Assembly: GCA_016946835.1 (NCBI GenBank)
Contig: JACVTC010000003.1
Coordinates: 802,501-847,500, forward strand
Length of the DNA stretch: 45,000 bases
Direction of reading: 5' to 3'
Source: Neocallimastix lanati (nom. inval.)
Lineage: Eukaryota; Neocallimastigomycota; Neocallimastigomycetes; Neocallimastigales; Neocallimastigaceae
Part shown: one piece after another, positions 38,666 to 45,000 of the stretch
Layout: the number at the start of each line of letters is the position of its first letter
Position numbering within the stretch: position 1 is the first letter of the stretch
Notes under the pieces: model-generated
Databases searched by the model: none
What the model was told of the DNA's origin: nothing
What the model saw: only the letters and a program-made list of their open reading frames with translations
Made by a program: the position numbers and the translations under genes

Positions 38666-41600
38666 TCAATTAAAATTTCTTTTGAAAGCATAGTGATATC
38701 CTGAAAAGGGAGTAGAAGATCCATACATAAAATTGCTATTATTAAATATATTATCTGGAATTTTATAATATACCTTTTTATAATAAGAACGAAATTGAAA
38801 TAGGCTATATTTATTAAAATCATACATATTATTATTAATTATTAATAATTATTTAAATATTAGCATATCATTATTTTATTAATTATTAGTTATATATTAA
38901 TAAATTTTTAATTTTTACTTTTGCATTGATGTATAATCATTTTGAATTTTATTACTATAATCATCATCTTTTTTTTTATCCTGGTCAATAGATGAATCAC
39001 TAATTCTTTTACTACAAGGTACTGGTGATTTCGTAAAGTAATTATCAAAATCATTTTGTTTTTCAAAAAAACTAATAGTATGATTATATTTCTTTGTTTT
39101 TTCAAATAATTTACTATACAAATATTGTTTTATTTTTCTTTTAGTAAGAAATGATATTTTAATAATAATTGCTACTGCAAGATTAACTATTACATTCTAT
39201 TATATAATAAATATTATCAAAATAAAATTTGTTAATTTATTTTAATTAAATTTATTTTATATCTTATATTAATTATCAAGATAATTCAATATTTTAAACT
39301 TATAAATAAATATTATACATTTCTACAGATATTGATAATATCATCTAGATTTTTTTTATCTGATAAAATGTAAATAATACCAATATTAATCATATTAGCT
39401 AATGTCAAAAAAAAATAAAAAAAAGAATATTAGAATTTTAGTATTACTATTTCAATTGTTGATTTTTATTTATTTATTTCTAATCATATATTATTATTAT
39501 TTTTTAAAATAATCTTCTATTACTAATTTAATATTATTAAAATGAATTTAATAATTAAGTTTATTTAATAATTTATTTATACTATAATCTTACCCATTAA
39601 TAATATATTTCTTATATATCTAAATAGAGAAACTGAACTGAAGATTAATGAAATAATTAATAATGCCATATTACTAAAAAGAAAAATCCCCTTTTGCTTG
39701 AGTAAAACTTTAATTTTTTAAAATTATCAAATATAATTTGATTCATTAGCTATTTTATATTTATTATTAATCCCATAATATTTTTATTACATTAACACTT
39801 TATCAATTTCATTAATAATTATTACTATTACCATATTTATTATTTAATAATATCAGTATTTGTTTATTATTAACTAACTTTTACATATCACTATTTAAAA
39901 TTTTCAATTGATTTACCTATAATTTTATAAAATAAATTTTGAAGCATATTAGCAATAAGAACAATACTATCTTTTTTCATCTCAATTTCATATAAAGATG
40001 TTTTTATTCCATCTAAATTCTAAATATAATATAAGAAGATATATTACTCAATAAAATATAATAGAATAATATATATAATTATATATATATATATATATGT
40101 ATATAAATAGATCGATAGATATTTTATTTACCTTTGAAATTATTGTAATATTTTTATTCCAAAAATTTTCATATTCCTTATTTACATTAATATAAATATA
40201 TTGATTATTTAATTGTATATTTTTAGTTTATTTATAATTCATACTTAGAGAATATTAAGTAAAATAATAATAAATACTTTTACTAATTCAAATATATTTT
40301 CTAATTTGAAAGAAAATTTATTCGAAAAATCACTCCATTCCTACAGAATTATATTACGTATAAATTATTAATAAAATTTAATTACATCTTATATAAATAC
40401 TATTAATCATTAATATATATTTTATTATAATAAAAGTCCTTAATACCATTTTTGAATTATTAATAGTTTTTAGTAATCTTTCAGTACTTTCTTCTATATT
40501 ATTTTGCTTGTTTATTAGATTATCATAAGAAATATTTAAAGATTCTATATTTGAATTTATTTTTTTCATAAAATTTATAGTATTTAATGTATTTATATGA
40601 TTCTTTTTCTTTTTATTATTATATAATTAATTTTTAAAATTTAGAACATTAAAAATAAAGAATGAAAAAATAATAAAAAAAGAAAATTTTCAGTTTCTTT
40701 TCTTTTTTTTAATATTGAAATATATAATTAATTAATAAACCTCATAATCTTCCGAGAGTTCAATTATTTTTAAGAATTCCCTTTTATAAAGCGATGTAAT
40801 AATATGCATATTATTAAATTGATATTTTGTAATATTTCTATGAATATTTTGTAATAGGTTTCTTTCTAAAGGATATCTAATAGCATAGCACATATTAACT
40901 TTTAAAATATTTTTAATTATTTTTAAATGTTATTTTTTATATTTAATATATATATATATATAGTATGGCTATAATTAATATTCAAAAAATAATTTTTTAA
41001 ACTAGAAATGCTTTTTATAATTTTTTGATATTTTTTAAAAATTTTAGATTAGAAAATACTAACCAACATCCTTAAAATATCCACTATAAGAGGTCCATAA
41101 CTGATTATATCTTGAAATTGTTCTAATAATATTTTATGTAATATTTTATTTTAGTAAAGCAATAATATAAATTGATTTGATTAATAATGAAAAAGTTATT
41201 CCATTAATAGTTAAATTATTATATTTATTTACTCAACACATTTAGCCATATTTTTAGTTTTTTGATTTTTTTGGCACTCAGTAGGAATAGAAATATTTGC
41301 TGAAGTTAATTCACAAAGAGTTAATTCAACAGAGTCTTTAAAGAATTTTTATAATTTATATAATTTTTTAATTTAGTTGCTTTTATTAATTTACCAAGAA
41401 ATATATATATATATACATAAAGTATATGCAATATTATAATTAATAGTTTATGAAGAAAAATTCATACATTCCATTTTTTTATTGTCATCTAATTCCATCT
41501 CAAGACAACCATATTTAAGAGTTTTAATAGAATTTTGAAAACAATCTTCTTTTGATGTATATTTATTAAAAGAATTCATTGCTCTATTATAAATATTGAC

Positions 41601-42002
41601 ATATTCAGCATCAATATTACTAGGATTTATAGCAATATCAAAATCTAAGATATTATTCATTATAACAACAACAAAAAAAAGTCAACAGAAAATAATTTTA
41701 TTATTATATATATGTAATAATTTCTCTACAATATATATATATATAATTTAATTATTACCTGTGAGAACATCATGATTAATATTTTCTTGCTGAATACCAT
41801 AATTTTCACTTAGAAAATCTTCATATTTTTTTGACATTAAATATAAATTATTGTACTTAATTTCTTTCTTTGGTTCTTCTGATATATGTTGGCTATTTTC
41901 GAAGTTATTTTCATAAGATTTCTTTTTATTGAAAAAAAGAAATCCATAAGCTAATGTTACTAAAAGGTTGTAAATAATGAGATAATTAAATTTTTGTTTC
42001 AT
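38666..42002 (-). CDS. KAR5/Tht1/Brambleberry/GEX1-family nuclear membrane fusion protein
   Basis: The family acts in karyogamy, promoting fusion of nuclear envelopes after mating. 13 exons: 42002-41759, 41644-41468, 41335-41233, 41122-41064, 40898-40741, 40608-40447, 40340-40284, 40176-40132, 40019-39917, 39707-39594, 39398-39319, 39196-38919, 38804-38666. Every intron is GT-AG, all 12 junctions keep phase, giving 572 residues. A signal peptide (about 5-25) precedes the family's Cys domain: DCFQNSIKTLKYGCLE (C116, C128), EYSVELTLCELTSANISIPTEC (C148, C161), KCVETISRYNQLWTSYSGYF (C173), VVNMCYAIRYPLE (C198). A coiled-coil-prone region follows (about 200-368), then three closely spaced hydrophobic segments (about 377-398, 408-420, 436-447) and a basic, Ser/Asp-rich tail ending SGYHYAFKRNFN. 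The TAA at 38917-38915 lies inside the last donor GTAAAA; with it as stop, the protein would be 527 residues. Head-to-head with the next gene. Confidence 0.88.
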
Positions 42003-43407
42003 CTTTTTAATGACTTCTTTATTGATTTTAAATGATATAACTTTCCCAAAATATATTAGTATTGTTTATAAAAAAAAAAAAGATTTAAAGAAAAAAAAAA
42101 ATTTTAACTTCAATTTTAATTTAAGTAATATGTGTAAAAAATAATTTTAATATATATAATAATTTGGAATAATCACAATTTTTAATAATAATTTTGCAAT
42201 TTTATTAAAAATTTTCAAAATCTTTAAAATTTATCGTTACACAATAAATAGGTAATTTATATAATTTATAATAATCAAATTATTATTGTAATAATAATTA
42301 ATAATAAAATCTTTTTTATTATTATTATTTATTATAATTATTTAATATTATTTATTTCTTATCATATTATTAAAATTTATTTTATTTTATTTATTGCTTT
42401 TAATACTTTTTTTATATTAGTTTTACTGATTTATTTATTTAATTGTTTATCAAAATATCTATTAAATATTGTGAAACATATATTGCATTCGTACTTTTAT
42501 TCAAACATGTAAATATAAAATACAGTTAAAGAAGAATAATATGCTAATAAAATTTATTTTATTCAATATTAATTTAACATTATTAATAAACTAAATTCAA
42601 TGAGCTAATGTTAAGTTTTATTTGATATTATATATAAGAAAGATATAATTCGTAATTAATTATTATATAATATAAATAAAAGATTTTAACTTAAAAATAA
42701 ATCATATATTGATATTAATTAGTTAGTTTAAGAAAGGAGAATACATTTAAATATTAATAAAATGAAAATTCATAAATGTTGATGTAAAATATGAATTCAT
42801 TTATTGGAATGAAAAAAAAGATAATAATAAAAAAACAATTTTTAATCAAAAGTAAACCAATTACAAGATTATATATATATTAAAATAAATTATTTCAACT
42901 TAATTATATGAATTTATTAATTTTTTTTATTATTATAATCATAAATTAAAAAATATATATATATATATTTATTATAATAAGGTGAATCTTATTTCTTTAC
43001 TGGATATTCAAAAAATTCTGAAATTTTTAAATAGCATTTTTATATTTATTGTATAAATTTACCAAAAATTTGAAGTTACACTAGTAGTTTTATTATTTAT
43101 ATATGATTATATATAACAGTATTATTAATATTTTTATTTTAATTATTATTTAAAATATAAATATTTAATTTTATTATTTTAAAAATAATAATATTATTAA
43201 GGTTATTAAAAATATAAATAATAATTATCCATATTAATTTTTAATTATAATTATTATTTTGTTAATTCAATGCTTTTTATTTATTTATATAATAATGTAT
43301 GAAACCTGGAACTAAAATAATTTCAATTTTATATTTTAAAATAGTTTTATCATGAAAATATATAATTTAAATTTTATAATATTTTTATTAATAATTATTA
43401 TGAAGTA
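42003..43407. other. Shared upstream region of two divergent genes
   Basis: 1.4 kb between the KAR5-family start and the next gene's start, so it holds both promoters. Only A/T-rich DNA is visible; no operator-like motif stands out. Confidence 0.7.
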
Positions 43408-44061
43408 ATGATAAATAATATACCTTCGGATAATGATTTTATGAATATTACTCAAAATACTATAAAAAAAAAACATTATATTTTTGAAAAAATGGAACCT
43501 GAATCAAATATTTATTCTTCTGTTAAAAAAATGAATAAAAAAGAAACAAATTTAAAGTATTCTCAAAAAGATAATACTAAAGAAGTAATAATTATTGATG
43601 ATGATGATGATGATGATGACATTGATTGGTATATATAAATTTATTATTATTAAAAGTAAGATAGTTTTATTGAATATTTATATATAAAATTTTGTTTAGA
43701 AAATAACATTTTATTTTTTATAGTTATACTTTACCTTCAAATAAAAGCAGAGATATTAAGAAAAAGAAGAAAATGAAGAGGTAATTTTATTATATATTTT
43801 TTAATATTTAATGTAAATATATGTAACTTATAATTAATTTAATTAAAATCATTCTTTTAATTATTTTATTTTATTTTATTATTATTATTATTATATTAAA
43901 AAGCTCTAAAATTATTAATATTGATGAAGATTGTACTTTTAGAACAATAATTAATCTGGATTCAGATTCAGACGAAAATACTAATACAATGGAAATATAT
44001 AATAAATTAAAAGATTTATTAGAGAAGGATGAAGATTTTTTAAATGATTCAAGTAATTTAG

Positions 44062-44092
<31 letters not shown>

Positions 44093-45000
44093 TGATGATT
44101 TAACAATTTTAGATAAAAATTCTTCAGATGAATTTTTTTCCAATTTAAATAAGAGGAATAAAAATAGTAAAGGAAAAGAAAAATTAATCAATGAAGAAAT
44201 AAAAAATAACATAGAAAATGAAAATGAAATAAAAAAAGTAAACTTAATAAAAAAAGAAAAGGTAATAAATAAGAAAATAGAAAAAGAAAAAGTAATAAAA
44301 GAAAAAATAGGAAATGAAATAAAACGAGAAAATTTAATGAATAAAGAAATGGGAAAAGAAAAAGGGAAAGGAAAAGTGATAGAAGTAAAAATAGAAAATG
44401 AAATAAAACAAGAAAATGAAATAAAACAAGAAAATAAAATAAAACGAGAAAATGTAGTAAATAAAGAAATGGAAAACGAAAAAGGAAAAGGAAAAGGAAA
44501 AGAAAAAGGAAAAGTGATAGAAGAAAAAATAAAAAATGAAATAAAACAAGAATATGAAATAAAACAAGAATACGAAATGAAACAAGAAAATGTAGTAAAA
44601 CAAGAAAATATAATAAATAAAGAAATGGAAAACGAAAAAGGAAAAGAAAAAGAAAAAGTGATAGAAAAAAAAATAGAAAATGAAATAAAACAAGAAAATG
44701 TAGCAAATAAAGAAATGGAAAGAGAAAAAGGAAAAGAAGAAGTAATAGAAAAACTAATACTAAATAAGATAAAAAAAGAAAAAGAAAAACAATATAACAT
44801 TTATTCGTATTTTTCAAGTGATAAACATTTATATATGAAAAATAACAAGAAAAAATATGATGACACTAATATAAATATTTTAATTCCAGAAAGGGAAGAT
44901 AAAGAAGAGAATAATATCCTATACGATAATTTAGATTTAAATAAAGATGATGATAGTATATCATCAGATGATTTAATGTTTCTATATATGGATAAAAATG
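43408..45000 (+). CDS. Charged protein with SUMO-interacting motifs and PIP box, 3' partial
   Basis: Exons 43408-43628, 43724-43780 and 43904->45000, GT-AG, in phase; about 457 residues lie in the window and the frame is open at the edge. Three hydrophobic-acidic motifs fit SUMO-interacting motifs: KEVIIIDDDD (core 60-63, followed by eight Asp), KIINIDED (96-99) and TIINLDSDSDE (108-111). Residues about 165-385 are imperfect repeats built on KQENxxxKEMENEKGKEK and VIEEKI, likely disordered or helical. Then QYNIYSYF (389-396) matches the PCNA-interacting box Q-x-x-I-x-x-aromatic-aromatic, in a basic context. An acidic-Ser stretch follows (DDDSISSDDLMFLYMD). SIMs plus a PIP box suggest a replication or repair factor; Elg1/ATAD5-, Srs2-, SLX4- or nuclease-type proteins are candidates. 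The catalytic part would lie outside the window, so no family is claimed. Antisense frames here are shadows of the Glu/Lys repeats. Confidence 0.72.

Noticed and set aside
38915-38917. TAA as the stop codon of the KAR5-family gene
   Set aside because: The TAA lies within a good donor (GTAAAA) whose use joins in phase to a coding-like last exon (38804-38666) ending in TGA. It remains a possible alternative end.
43871-44817. Three long minus-strand frames rich in Phe/Leu/Ser
   Set aside because: They are the antisense reading of the Glu/Lys repeat region of the plus-strand SIM/PIP gene, whose frame is open, spliced in phase and has recognisable motifs.

Overview
This is nuclear DNA from an extremely AT-rich eukaryote (well under 25% G+C by eye). 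Long A/T homopolymers, (ATT)n and other microsatellites fill introns and intergenic DNA. Genes are sparse and mostly interrupted by short AT-rich introns, and proteins carry Asn/Lys/Glu/Ser-rich low-complexity tracts. The gene set (ATG13, IPO9/Kap114, WDR44/Dgr2 type, UTP6, KAR5) and the decayed PI-PLC-like, acyl-CoA-thioesterase-like and Cys-rich membrane-protein genes fit an anaerobic gut fungus (Neocallimastigomycota) best. A dictyostelid-like amoeba is a weaker alternative. The assignment is inference; there is no rRNA or other phylogenetic marker here. I saw no rRNA, tRNA or CRISPR.

Layout. 1-2752 (-): ATG13, autophagy-initiation HORMA protein, 3' end outside the window. 2753-6935: non-coding, repeat-rich. 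6936-9810 (-): 5'-truncated, frameshifted UTP6 copy. 9811-12530: non-coding. 12531-19121 (+): importin-9, 23 exons, all junctions in phase. Intron 2 has no GT-AG; it starts with a perfect U12-type AT-AC donor and ends in AC. 19122-20051: non-coding. 20052-22523 (-): 823-residue Lys/Glu/Asn-rich protein of unknown function. 24699-25199 (-): two-exon, 79-residue signal-peptide protein. 26176-26687: sharply GC-richer island running into a broken PRPP-synthetase remnant. 27597-30147 (-): two adjacent decayed genes, a PI-PLC X-domain protein and a Cys-rich single-pass membrane protein. About 30809-30982: imperfect palindrome resembling a MITE. 31392-34754 (-): WDR44-type WD40 protein with a C-terminal zinc ribbon. 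About 35930-36165: second GC-richer non-coding island. 37144-38028 (+): broken BAAT/acyl-CoA thioesterase-like alpha/beta hydrolase. 38666-42002 (-): 13-exon KAR5/Tht1/Brambleberry/GEX1-family nuclear fusion gene. 43408-45000 (+, open at the right edge): highly charged protein with SUMO-interacting motifs and a PCNA-binding (PIP) box.

The intact genes are unlinked housekeeping functions (autophagy, nuclear import, membrane traffic) plus a karyogamy gene divergent from a probable SUMO/PCNA-binding protein. Five decayed gene copies in 45 kb point to active duplication and decay. The strongest observations are the U12-type AT-AC intron in importin-9 and the complete KAR5-family gene.
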